Source: Isoetes taiwanensis
Lineage: Eukaryota; Streptophyta; Lycopodiopsida; Isoetales; Isoetaceae
Length of the DNA stretch: 64,000 nucleotides
Reading direction: 5' to 3'
Assembly (NCBI GenBank): GCA_021234155.1
Contig: JAJEKV010000005.1
Span: 17,342,089-17,406,088, forward strand
In this document: piece after piece, positions 10,901 through 21,348 of the stretch
Layout of the letters: each line of letters starts with the position of its first letter
Numbering within the stretch: position 1 is the stretch's first letter
Translations under genes and position numbers: made by a program
Notes under the pieces: model-generated
The model's input: the letters and a program-made list of their open reading frames with translations, nothing else
Told to the model about the DNA's origin: nothing
The model's database searches: none

Positions 10901-11570
10901 ATATTTTTAAAGATAAGGAGAATATCTTATCTTAAAGGCAAATATCGAAATAAGACCTCGTTTAAGCAAATTAAGCTTACCTTAAAACGGATGGAACAGC
11001 AGGAGATCGAAATAGCAACAGGGACGACCTTTTAGCCAACAAAAAAGGCCTCTGCATCACAGACCTGGCTTCCGGCCTCTGCAAACAGATCCGGCACTCT
11101 GAAAATACCTGTTCTTGATTCCGGCAGCAGAAACTTGGTCTTTGGTTGCTTCTTTTCAAATCCGACCTGTTTTTCCCTGATCTAGCCGAAGATCTTGTAG
11201 GCGGAGCTTCTGAGTTTGCTTTGACTGCTGGTTTTCCTGGAAGGTCCAAGATTGAGACAAATTCTATTCTTTGGTGATGGTGTTTAAGCCCATCTAAGCC
11301 CATACTGTTGTAAGATCGGATTGATCATAAGCTGAAGTGGATAATAGGCTGTGATCAATTCCTTTCATTCTTTTCCCTTGGAAATTGCCTTAGTTCTATC
11401 TGGATCCGGTACTGGATGCCCAAATCCATTGGTTGTGGAAACCAAAGCTATTTGTACTTATCAACAGATTGTTCTTTCTTTGTTTTACCTATACAATTGT
11501 GTTCTAAGTAGCTACGCCTTTAAGTCCCCTTAAAGCGTATCATTTTGCCAGTCCTTTGGCTCTGATCCCG
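7980..11570. other. Low-copy sequence, no gene established
   Basis: This part is nearly identical in both copies (55000-58490). It has only short frames, for example an ATG frame at 8577-8636 starting MAGQASEMAEQFEDV that could be a first exon, and an 82-codon AT-rich frame at 9630-9878. Copy 2 has a 26- to 28-bp insertion near 55075 relative to 8170. At 11000-11060 about 60 bp in copy 1 are replaced by a shorter unrelated stretch in copy 2. No confident gene. Confidence 0.45.
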
Positions 11571-11580
11571 CTGTGCTTTC

Positions 11581-11797
11581 TCAATTTACTCTAAAATATT
11601 GGCAAGCAGCGTGAACAAGAGCTCCATATTTATCAGAAATGGTACTAGCTTTTCTTTCTTGCTTTGCAAAAATGTGTTTCCAGAACTCTTTAGTTATGCA
11701 TGCTCTAGATAAGTCAACTGCCTCTTTCTGCTTTTCACTCAACATTAGAACTCGGGTCATTTCATTCGTCAGCCGGATATAACCCATGTATAGCGAG
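11581..11797 (-). CDS. Candidate 3'-terminal exon of an unknown gene
   Basis: Reading leftward, a pyrimidine-rich tract ending CTATAG gives a fair 3' splice site just before the exon. The exon stays open for about 71 codons and ends in a TGA stop. The charged helical sequence (LSEKQKEAVDLSRACITKEF, then WKHIFAKQERKASTISDKYG) looks like true coding. It is on the same strand as the SYCP2-like exons 3.2 kb upstream and could be their last exon, but nothing links them directly. The copy 2 version is interrupted. Confidence 0.4.
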
Positions 11798-11875
11798 CTA
11801 TAGAAAAGCTGAAAAGAAAAAGTGGAACTCTTGTTAGCCTCAATATATTATGCACCTAGAGGTTACAATTTAATT

Positions 11876-11929
11876 ACTTCAGTCTTTATCTTTTATAAAA
11901 GCACTTCAGTCTTTATCTTTTATAAAAGC
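11876..11929. repeat. 27-bp perfect tandem duplication, copy 1 only
   Basis: The unit at 11876-11902 is repeated exactly at 11903-11929 (begins ACTTCAGTCTTTATC). Copy 2 near 58780 has a single diverged version. A small copy-specific duplication. Confidence 0.85.
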
Positions 11930-12612
11930 AACTTGTAAGTACACACTTGGAATAATTCAGATATTTTTAAATTTGCAGTCACTCTATTTGAAATTCAAAT
12001 TATTGGGTCTTGAAGGTGAATTAAATTGGTCTTGCTTCTGTTGCATAATACTAACCATCTGCAGAACTTTGAAAGGGCGTTAACTCCTCTATTTAGTTAC
12101 TAGAAAAAGTGCTCAGCAGTTGCTGGGCTTTCCATTGGTATCAAATTCGAAGTAATAAAGATATTGTTAAGAACGTTATTTGACATATATTATGTGGATG
12201 TTCATTATAAGATTTTATTTTATTTCTTAAAGAATGCGAAATACGGAGTTTTAAGATGTTCATGGCATTCATCTTGCATTTATCGCATAGGTATGACAGT
12301 CTTGCAAGCCAGCACGCGAAGTCAACACACAGATTCATCTATCTAGTTCTTGTTTTGGAACTCTTGAACTTTCTCTAAAGTGACTTCCAATTTTGGATAT
12401 CATTTAACGTTCTCGTTGCATATTACATATTTTCAACAGTGATTAGTGAATGTCGACATTTGTCGATGATTTCTTGTAGATCGGCATTGATGATGCTTGG
12501 AGGTCACAATCGAGGTCTTATATGGGTGCATTATGTATTAGATGTTCCTGCAAATCGAAAGTCGTAGGGTTAATGGTTAATGCTTTTATATGAATTATTG
12601 ACAACCAAGCTA

Positions 12613-12871
12613 GGCGTTGCGGAGCAAAAGTAGGCTTAATCTCAAATTGAGAACCTGCAAAATCCTAGATGGTATATTGTCAAGATAATTACAATACCAA
12701 CGAATTAGATGGTGATGTTCCTCCAAATGTTTAAAAAGTATGTTTTTGTATGAGTTATAGAAAATTAAGTCCGACGTTGCCGAGCAAAAGTGGGCTCAAT
12801 CTCAAATTGAGAACTTGCAACATCGTAGATGGTATATTATTGAGATAGTGACAATACCAACAAATTAGATG
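12613..12871. repeat. Two direct repeats of about 99 bp with 160-bp period
   Basis: Units at about 12613-12711 and 12773-12871 share GAGCAAAAGT, CAATCTCAAATTGAGAAC-like and AATTAGATG blocks at a constant spacing of 160 bp, with moderate divergence. CTCAAATTGAG is itself a palindrome. The pair is present in copy 2, so it predates the large duplication. Confidence 0.8.
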
Positions 12872-13870
12872 ATCTGCTCTATCTTGTCCCCCCTTTGAGA
12901 ATTGAATTTGAGAAAAAATTGGCATATGATTGAATTTTAGATAGAGATAAAGTTGGTCTCTAGCCCAAAACACACATGTGTTGTAATAATTTATTGTGTG
13001 ACGTTGTATATAACATTTGCTAACTTTGCATATATGCCAACATTTGCTACTTTGTGCATGCATTACAATTCTATACAACTTGATCGGAACGCTTAGAATT
13101 TATTGATTTCATTTTGAGCGTCAAAACTGAAAAGATGTCACTGAAAAGATAAAGCATGTTTCCATATTTACTTTCAATTACATCATATTTCCCCCAAGAT
13201 ATAGTTATCGATCATAGATAAGTGTGTTAAGCAATTCAATAAAAATAAAATAATATTAGCACTTCATTGTAACAAATAATATGTTCAAATGTGCTTTTAG
13301 ACAATGCCAATATCTCTACCCCGCATCCACATCATATAATCCATGTGATCTGTTGGTTTTTTCCTCCAAGTATAAAACAAAGATCTTCTATGGTTCCTTT
13401 CATACCATCGCAACCATATAGCTCTTTAACGTAGAGTTCCATTAAGAAAAGCGTGTATCGAGGAGAACATATTGTCTTTCAATGATTGAAATATTATCTA
13501 AAGATGTTATCTCAAGATTTGATGGACATAGATTACTAAAAAGTCTCGGCATGAATTCCAAAAAAGTCTCATTAAAAAGAGGTCCCTATGACTTTTGTAG
13601 TATTTGCAAAGATACAATTTCCCGCAGTACATGAATGATGGAAAGCGATGTCTTAGTCATTCCTTTTTTGCAGAGAATGGTTGCCAGATACCTTATGACT
13701 TTTATGCCAGATACCTTATGCCAGATACTTATAAGGTGCAGAAGTTGTACACATCACCAGCCTCTATAACCTGAGCCAATATCAGATATACTAAGATAGT
13801 TAAATATTCTGGAGCCGCAATCTCTGCGCTATAACTCAAGATTCACAGCATCGAAATAGAAAATACATAC

Positions 13871-13938
13871 CACTGTGGGTGTCTTTCGTATTTGCTGTGG
13901 TAGCTTTAGAAGCATATTGGACAAGATAGCAAGAAGAT
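13871..13938 (-). CDS. Candidate 68-bp internal exon
   Basis: Reading leftward, an acceptor CTTTAATATAG precedes an open 68-bp segment encoding LLAILSNMLLKLPQQIRKTP and then a donor GTATGT. The sequence is leucine-rich and helical, as in ARM-type repeats. It is identical in copy 2 (60752-60819). It is on the same strand as the SYCP2-like exons, but its place in that gene is unproven. Confidence 0.35.
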
Positions 13939-15034
13939 CTATATTAAAGGCATTATCATGATGAGAGTTACAGTTCATTGTAACAAGAATAATAATGTTT
14001 ACCTTTCGAGGAGAAGAAGAATTGGAGTAATGATATCTAGTGGGAAAATTTTTCTTAAATAAGTAAAATGGAAGAAATTTATTTCTAAGTGTATCAAATC
14101 CTGCTCTAAAGGACAAGTCACTTGGATCCAGGAAACTAAGCATCATAATTTATCATATTATGACTTGTTTTCTTTCTAAAAATATTCATCACCAAGTTAT
14201 GTCTGCTGGTTACATTGTAGTATGTTCAGCAAATGCAACATGCTTTCACATGCATGGCACTGCACCACCATTAACAGCTTTTATGTCAATTCACTAACTT
14301 CAGTTCCATTCTCAAAAGATGTGCCAAATTCTTCTTCCAAACATGCCAACAGCTACAATAAGCTATAGGATATCCACATTCTGCTATACTAAAAAGAAGC
14401 ACTATCCTAAGGATCCTGGTGCGATGGCCAAGATTAATCCTAGTTATAGTTTTCATGTGCATCTTGCCAGTGTTTTGATACTGGTAATAGTTATGGTTTT
14501 ATATCTGGCCAGTATCTTGATATTGGTAATAAACTGGACTCTGAATTGAGAACTCTAAACATGTCAGAGAGCAACATGTTAACCAAATCATCCAATACCA
14601 AAATCAGCTCAGTAAATTCAAATTAGTTTCTCTACAAAACATTGACATATGATCACTAAAAACATTTCAGGATTCAAAATGTTTCCACCCTACTTATATG
14701 TAGGATGCAACAGTAGATAAGAAAGTGATTGTTCAAGAATATGATAAAGTGGACAGGCTATGGTATTAGACATTCGAACATTGACTAAAAGATGAACTAA
14801 CCAATAATGCAACAGCACCAACAGAATTATGGTCAACATAAAACATAATGTTTTAATCTAGATCATGTCATTTGAGTAAGAATCATAAAAATTACATTTG
14901 GCTGCATGCCGATAATGGCAACAATGGAATCAGACCAGATGTTTTAGGTAGTCATTTTTTTATTCAAAGCAATGCATTATACAACACATTTGCCTATATC
15001 ACAACTAACCTCAGGAAATTTTGGGTAAACCTAC

Positions 15035-16431
15035 CTCCCATCCTCATTTCTCTTGTTCATTTTTGAGTTCTTTACAATAAGTGTCAAGAATCTTACAAAT
15101 ATAGTTCACAACATCTCGATATTCCAGATCAACAATATGGGCACTTTTACTAGCTTCATGCACGAACTTTAAACTGAGTGAGCTTTCTAGATCATGCAAG
15201 AAAGGACTATGAGTGATCGAGTTAGGAGCTTACGTATTCTTGATGCATAAAAAGGATTTCACTGGCTGCATAAAAGCTAACATGGTTCAAGCCAAAATGT
15301 ACCCACTTATCCTCTTCTAGGGATGCAATGCAGTCGTTGACGATTATTTGGAGCGCTATGAAAGAGTAGACCCTGTCCATTATTTATTACCCCATCGCTG
15401 TTAGTAGAAGTAGTAATTGACGGCATGATATTGAGTACTTACGTGTGTAGTTTCCCCATGGACTCATTAACCAGATGAACGAAACTTCTGATCTTGAGAC
15501 AGTATCGTCTCCTTTGCCCTGTTAACTTTTACGGAGTCAAGAAGCTCGAGGTTCCTTTTTGACAACCTATGTAGTATTTCTGAAATACTCGCTTGCAAGT
15601 GGAAATCTCCGCACTTTGGCAAGAGTATCTTGAAAAGTTTAAAACTGAGAAAAGAAAAGGTATTAACACAAGGCAAATGATGTTGGGGACTTAGTTGTGA
15701 GAGCATATAAAGTCTCAATAGTAGCTCGCTGGAGTCTTACAAAGGGCAATTTCGTGGTTGAAAGAATCAAAAGAAGGTAAACGAAGAATTCTCCTCAGTA
15801 AATCTTTCCTGCTACACACAAGAACGTGAACGCATAGGAATCTATTTTTCTCTAGCATTGTGAGAATATAATACTAACCTTCTGTATGATATCCTCTATC
15901 AAGAACAGGAGCTCCAGTCTAGAAGATGACACCTCAACTTTAGAATAATCTTTGGCAAGCAAGTTGTCGTAAGTCGCGGCCAGTGTTTTAATGAACGAAT
16001 CATTCTGAATCCAAATGCTTGCGAATGATGATGTGAATCTTTGTAATCTCTTAAGGACACGTTGGAACTGAACATAATCTTCTTTTTGCTCATTATCAAT
16101 CTGCACCTGCACGACGAAACAGAGTTGTAGATAAAAAATCTTGCATCAACATTCTGACCTTTCCCACAACTCCAAGATCATCATCACATATTCTTTTTCA
16201 ACTAAAAATGAGTTCTTGAATTTCATCCTAGCTTATTTCAACATACAATTCTTGCAGGAACGACTACAAAACCAGAGCAAGATCGGATTAATGTTTCCAA
16301 ACTCAGAAGCGAGGACCCAAAAGATTCTGTGCAAGAGCCCAAGTGGGTCGAAGAAAAATTAAGGCATAAACCTTTTGCGCATTTGCATCTCCATAGATGC
16401 GGATTGTCTCATTGGCTTCTCATGTTCTAAA
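15035..16431 (-). CDS. Partial multi-exon gene resembling SYCP2-type chromosome-axis proteins
   Basis: Five exons are supported on the minus strand: 16431-16372 (ends ..YGDANAQK), 16106-15879 (76 codons, VQIDNEQKEDY to IEDIIQK), 15628-15443, 15372-15234 and about 15173-15035. Donors are GTTTAT, GTTAGT, GTAAGT, GTAAGC and GTAGGT. The second exon is in phase with both neighbours. The third must be 3n+2 long to join the fourth but is 186 bp here, so one base is wrong in copy 1. ILLPKCGDFHLQASISEIL, then SFVHLVNESMGKLHT, VYSF, and LEEDKWVHFGLNHVSFY follow the order of the ARM-like and SLR domains of animal SYCP2, where VYTFP and a W-x-x-FN..SFY motif occur. SYCP2 acts on meiotic chromosome axes. 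The assignment is from memory of that family and is tentative. N- and C-terminal exons are not resolved. Confidence 0.55.
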
Positions 16432-17125
16432 CTGCTTCACTGCCACAAAATACTAGACCAGATTGTAGAGTCAGATAGAAGCCTCCTGAACTATGCGTAA
16501 GCAAGTGCATTGGGCACTGCTAAATTTGATTATAATGACATTAAGGATGTCGCCTTGGGCGGGAGTATGGCTATTATTATGTGAGTGCTTAGAAACTGAG
16601 TGTTTGGAAACTGGTTCCTAGCTTTCTCAACTATAAAAACAATGTCTCTCATTCTGCAGGCTCTTTGGAAATCCTGTTTGTAACAAACTTCCTATAGCCT
16701 CTCTGCCAAGGCCGGCAATGCATCTAACACTTCCACTAACATATTTGTATCTTCTCCTAGTTCATGTTATAAAGTTATTAACTGTTTACAGGAAACTCAG
16801 AATCCACGTCACTTATACATCTCCATATCCATATACCATTGAAATACTACTGACTTCTCCCTTTATGCTGATCTTACAAAGGTGTTGCAAGAAGCGCTTA
16901 CACTTACTATAATGGCCAAGTATGAGTGCATGATGGAAGAGTATCATCAAATTCAAGGATAATAGCAACAGATTTGTCTCCAAATACAACGGAGAATTCA
17001 TTAATTGATGATGAGTTTGACCAGATTACTAATATGATAAGACACCATGAAATTAGTTTAGGAATAGAATAGAATATGATTTTATCGTCCACGGAGACCA
17101 ACTGGCCTATGGGACCCAAGTACAA
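16432..17125. other. Possible upstream exons, unresolved
   Basis: On the minus strand, 16640-16720 is open for a segment reading GLGREAIGSLLQTGFPKSLQ, which could be an upstream exon of the SYCP2-like gene. On the plus strand, 16850-16960 is open for a segment containing YADLTKVLQEALTLTIMAKY. Splice sites for either are weak, so neither is called as a gene. Confidence 0.25.
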
Positions 17126-17142
17126 AGAGAGAGCAGCAGGCG

Positions 17143-17209
17143 TATTGCTACCAGGATTAAAAAACCCCCGCCCCGAAGGGTTTTCGGGGGAAAAACCTTA
17201 GTAGCAATA
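17143..17209. repeat. Long stem-loop with C/G-run arms at the LINE edge
   Basis: TATTGCTAC (17143-17151) pairs with GTAGCAATA (17201-17209), and inside it CCCCCG (17165-17170) pairs with CGGGGG (17185-17190), with A-runs beside the stem. It lies at the junction between the duplication and the LINE, where the 3' end of the minus-strand LINE should be. Confidence 0.65.
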
Positions 17210-18083
17210 AGGATGCTGACATCTTACGATTATATACATAATCACAAGTACGGTGAGGTTAATGTCGGACGGGGGCATAAGCGAAGTCCCAGTATCCATT
17301 ACCTCAGGAGGTACGATCCCAACAAGCCTACAGAGGCCGCGTGCTCGATTAGCTCATGCAAGGCCCGATGGGGCACAACTAACCAGAGTATATCGAGCCG
17401 GATATCTTTGATGCACGGACAGCACGGAGGGCGTGACTTTCATCCTCAATAAGCCCTATTGACAAAGAGCGGCGGACTCGTCCCTCACGCTGGCTCGAAT
17501 CCATCTCCCCTGTCTCAATGCGGAGATGGTGTGCACCTGTCGCGAATGGAAGCAATCACCCCGCTTTTTCATGGGTAGATGGGGTGCGGGTAGTGGTGTG
17601 GCCCCTCGTGAGCATGGGATTAACTCGTTGTCGATAATTTGCCACCTTGACATGTGACAGGGCCTCAAGATCCCAAAGCTTGGCCATGAAGCAAGCATCA
17701 AAATCTTGCTTCAAAGGCGTAGCGTTCCTTCGGTGTATGCAACTTTGGTCCACATCGTGTGCTGCACATTCCATAGCGAGAACCACGGGCTTGCTTGTCT
17801 TTCCAGGCGGGCTTTGAGTCGCCGGGCCCATCGCCCTTTGCCAAAGCAAGGTTGGGCGGCGGGCTTCATCTATATCCACCACCTTACCGAAGTAAATAAT
17901 GTAACGTTCCGGTAAAGCACTCTGTAATGGAAGGAAGCTTGTCTCTGGAGCAAGATCCGATATGGGACCGTGGATTTCACTCCCGGTGCCGGGCCAAGAA
18001 GGCCTTACGTACCTACTCTAGATCGTTCCAAGTGGTGAGGGATATCACTGGCCCCACACACGCCCCATAGAGGAGGACCCGGT

Positions 18084-19157
18084 TCAACCAAGGCCCTCAC
18101 GAACAAGTGTGCCTGGTGACCCCATGCATACTACGCCTTGGATTTGTTGTTTTGCGCGATCTGGGGGCTTTCCAGCTAAAGTGACCAGTAACTTGATGGA
18201 TGCATCCCAAAGGTGTGTGGTAGTAGAAAACTCAATGCCCAAATACTTATAAGATCGAGCCACCTCCACTACCTGCTTTTGGTAAGTGAATGAGGGAAGG
18301 CGTGGGGTGCCGGATGATGGGACCAGCAGCACCCTTGTCTTGGCCAAGTTAACTCTCATGTCGGTGAATTGAGAAAGTGTCCAAAGCATCCGGTGGCGTT
18401 GCATGTCCTCCGGGTATATATGCGAGCAGGTCAACATCATCGGCATATATGAGTTGCCGGATTATGTGGTGCATCAATCGGCGCCTCTCCCCCCCCCTCG
18501 CCTAGCCATTCTTCTAGCTGGTCAATGTACAAGCCGAAGCGTGGGGATAGAGGGCAGCCTGGCGCACCCCAATGCTACTAACAACGGGCTCCCCGGCGGT
18601 GTGAGGCGACCGGAGCAAGCCTCAGATATGAATCGTATATAGCATTACGCAAGTCGACGGGGTCCCTAGCTCTCTCAATCTGTCCCACAACTTATCCCAG
18701 GTCATGGTCAAAAGCCTTTTGCGAAATCCACAAAAAACAAGACAGATTTACGGCGTTGATTCCGGCTATCCTCTATGAGTGTTCGCGCAGAGTGAAGATA
18801 TGGTCAATAGTAGAATGCCGGCGGAAGCCTCGCTGGTGGAGAGCCCCGCACTTCTCCATCCTCTCGCCTAAAGTGTCGGGTCATTTTGCTCAAGAATCCA
18901 GGCAAGCAACTTGGCAAAGACGAACCCGACCATAATGGTACGATAGTTGGTCGGGTTGTGGGGGTCCCCGCTTTGTATATGGGCACAACTCTACTCTTTG
19001 GTAGTCCAGTCGGGGAAGCCTTCTTGCAATGCCCTGTTGAAGAAGTCGGAGAACGGCACCATTGGGGCCCGCCCACTTGAGAAGCTCTCACACGCATACC
19101 ATCCAAATCACGCCTTCCCGTTAGCGGCGTTGCGGGCCCATTATGACATCCCTTCAA
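18084..19157 (-). pseudogene. LINE reverse transcriptase domain, frameshifted
   Basis: The segment near 19040-18960 reads SRVVPIYKAG, then a P-rich block with the NYRTIMV-type motif in a shifted frame, matching the first RT blocks. The catalytic YADD box is at 18447-18436 (reads YADDVDLLAYIPGG). The frame 18446-18084 continues with a VNLAKTRVLLV segment and SYKYLGIEF, the conserved blocks after the active site in LINE RTs. Several frameshifts separate these blocks, so it is inactive as written. Confidence 0.8.
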
Positions 19158-19707
19158 GAATGACCGTGCTAGGCCCTTTCTGCGGAGGTTGGTGCCCGGC
19201 TTCCCATTGGGTCATACACTGCCGCAAGTATCTCACCCATTGTTAGGGGTAATATTTCGTGTAGTGCGTGGGGCTTACTCAAGACCTTTCTCCGAAGGCC
19301 CTAGGGTGGCGGTCTAGTAGACCAAAATCACATTCTTGGTGAAGTCATAAGGTACACAGCTTTCTTGGTCTTGAGAAAGGGCGGTATTGACCGGGACGGC
19401 TTGCGCGAATGGTGGGGTCCGGCACTTGGCGAGCCATTGTTTCAGCTCCGACATTAGGCCATCGAACCCGGTGATTGCGGGGAAGGTGGTTGCAGCCCAC
19501 GTGGATTGTCGGCGGCCTCTCCCAAAGCATCTCCCCCCTCGGAGGAGCTGGTTCAGCCGGGTGGGCGTCTGTTGTTGAAGTGTGGGGGCTGCAGCACTCG
19601 GCGGCTCATGCTCAAGCATCCGCATAGACCGCCCGACGATCATAGTCCTTACGCAACCGTGGTACATGGGGTGTTGGGGCAATGGGTGCTTTCGGTTGGC
19701 TGCCAAT

Positions 19708-20314
19708 CTATCTGCAAGAACGGTGATGGTGGAGTCTACTTCCTCGTCCGGCCACCGTCCCGGCAATCAAGCGATTGATCAAGTGTAGGCATTGCTCGTG
19801 CGCTAGCACGTAATCCACCACATTTGGTGCCGCCTCCCGGTTCTCCCGTCTACAAGTGAAGGCGGAGGAGGGCGGCCAGCGTGGCTGACCCATTGCAAAT
19901 GACCCGGTCAAAGATCTTTGCCCGGCAAAGGCGGTACTTGCCGCCATATCGTGTCACCTGGCTATCATCTGACGCCCTTGGCCAAACCATCTCTACGGGG
20001 TCCATTTGCAACACATCCTCAGCTAGAGGTGCGAATTTTGGGATCTGCTCTGCCCTTGTGCGCGCATTGAAATCTCCAAGCAACATGACCTTGCCCAATT
20101 GTCTGTACTGCTGTATGTCATCATATAGATCGACATAGGGCTCCTGCCTATCCACATCCAAGTGCGTGTGGTAAAAGTTGCTCTCAGCATGTGGGAAGTA
20201 GCAAGCCGCCACAAAGAGAGGGCTGCCATCGCGGTGCTGCACTCGTACCCACAGGTATCTGTTGTGCCTGTCTGCCACATAGTTTGGTCCATACATCTTG
20301 AGAGCTATTATCAA
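19708..20314 (-). pseudogene. LINE endonuclease domain (exonuclease-endonuclease-phosphatase fold)
   Basis: An open frame of 154 codons (20314-19850) carries the hallmark GDFNAR at residues 80-85, preceded by a beta-strand-like run (GKVMLL) and an acidic helix (VDLYDDIQQYRQL). A second frame (19947-19708) continues with the VDYVLAH segment, which matches the conserved (I/V)DYV motif of the same domain. In active LINEs this domain nicks target DNA for priming. It is split by at least one frameshift. Confidence 0.8.
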
Positions 20315-20339
20315 AACACCACTACATGGTAAGTTTTAC

Positions 20340-21345
20340 TCTGATACAATCTTGTTCTATTAATGCCTGCCACTTTCTTTGTTTAATGCATAAGCCCACA
20401 GGTGGAGGCAGGCAGTGCCAAGGAATACATGGAGCAGCTTTGGTTGGGATTGTAGGCCTGGTAGCCACAATTGCTATTATATTTGGTATCTCTGATGCAC
20501 AAAAAAGCGCAGGATGAAGGGATGCCCTAAAGACCCACATTTGGCATTTTGAAAAGGAGCAAATTACAGAGGAAGGAAGCAGCAGAAGGGAGAGCCACAA
20601 AGAGATATTCTTTCATTTACCTGGTGGATAAGGCGTCTCACGCATGTTGTCATAAATGGCAGCTCCATCAAATGGGATGACCATTTTTCCAAATTTGTCT
20701 CTCCAAGCTGTCTGCGTGAGAACCATCTTTAGTTGAAAAATCACCCTTTACTTGGGAGAAGCAAAATGCGAAGGGTTCCAAAGCTTACCATTTTGGCATC
20801 GGAAGGGCTTGCGTTTGAATGCCTCATCCAATAGCTCTACTTCCACGGTTTGTCGATACCAAGCTCTAGGCCCAACCATCGATTGTCAATGCAAAAAATC
20901 TGAACATGAGGCTTGATAAATGCATGTAACAATGGAAAGCGATGTCTTAATCATTCCCTTTTTTGAAAAAAAGGTTGCCAGTTAAAGGCCAAATGTAAGG
21001 ATGATGCGAGGAGCACTACCTAAGAAGACCGTCTATGCAAGCGTCTGCATATAGAGATCCATTACGCTAGAGCAATCGTCTGCATATAGGATCCACAAGA
21101 GAAGTAAGAAGGACGGGTTGTGTAAAAAACAGAAAAGAAAACCGTAAATCGAAGGAATGAAATTAAAGTAAAAACTTTAATGGCCAAGATGCTGCACAGA
21201 CTATCCTAAAATTCTTTTATTATTATATATAGATATAGATCTTGTAGCACATAGCGCAGGATGAAGAGACTGTGCGTGTAGGTTTTTTATTTTTGTTATT
21301 ATACATGTCTGTAACGATATATCTTATTTTTTTCTTATGTAGCTG
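20340..21345. other. Unassigned sequence, with a short piece shared with the duplication
   Basis: No gene recognised. About 50 bp near 20930-20990 (GGAAAGCGATGTCTTA to GGTTGCCAG) match 13638-13688 and its copy 2 equivalent, so a shared repeat was inserted in both places. CACTAC occurs at 20320 and 21014, but neither is followed by a convincing CACTA terminal sequence. GTCTGCATATAG-like phrases repeat near 21045 and 21080. Confidence 0.4.
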
Positions 21346-21348
21346 GAT

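Larger units (their letters stand above)
1..17125. repeat. Large duplication, copy 1
   Basis: This whole segment aligns collinearly with 38984-44274 plus 52200-64000. Anchors are GCCAAGGAAG at 15 and 38996, the copia RT at 3807 and 42753, the 160-bp repeat pair at 12613 and 59494, and the minus exon at 15879-16106 and 62760-62985. Long stretches are almost identical. Other blocks differ mostly at CAG/CTG. The left edge may lie before base 1, because TACATTT at 1-7 already matches 38984-38990. The right edge is not visible because copy 2 reaches the window end. It could be a recent segmental duplication or two haplotypes joined in one contig. Confidence 0.95.
17150..20340 (-). mobile_element. 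Decayed LINE (non-LTR retrotransposon), endonuclease plus reverse transcriptase
   Basis: The minus strand carries, in order, an apurinic-endonuclease-like domain (20314 to about 19710) and a LINE-type reverse transcriptase (about 19160 to 18080), spread over several frames. The base composition is richer in G and C than the flanks. The 5' end is near 20340 and the 3' end near 17150. No poly(A) tail or target-site duplication could be fixed. No first ORF is seen, so it is 5'-truncated or of a single-ORF type. Confidence 0.8.

Noticed and set aside
16258-16430. Plus-strand open frame with EPKWVEEKLRHKPF as an exon
   Set aside because: It lies in an intron of, and overlaps antisense to, the better supported minus-strand SYCP2-like exon, and no second plus-strand exon was found to join it.
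17161-17195. Bacterial-type rho-independent terminator
   Set aside because: The context is a plant LINE edge. The hairpin is real but there is no bacterial gene near it.
20320-20330. CACTACATGG as the left end of the CACTA element ending at 22716
   Set aside because: It agrees with the right terminus for only about eight bases, lacks a TGACAAA array next to it and has no matching 3-bp duplication.
21014-21030. CACTACCTAAGAAG as an alternative CACTA left end
   Set aside because: Similarity beyond CACTAC is weak and the flanking three bases (GAG) do not match ATG at the right end.
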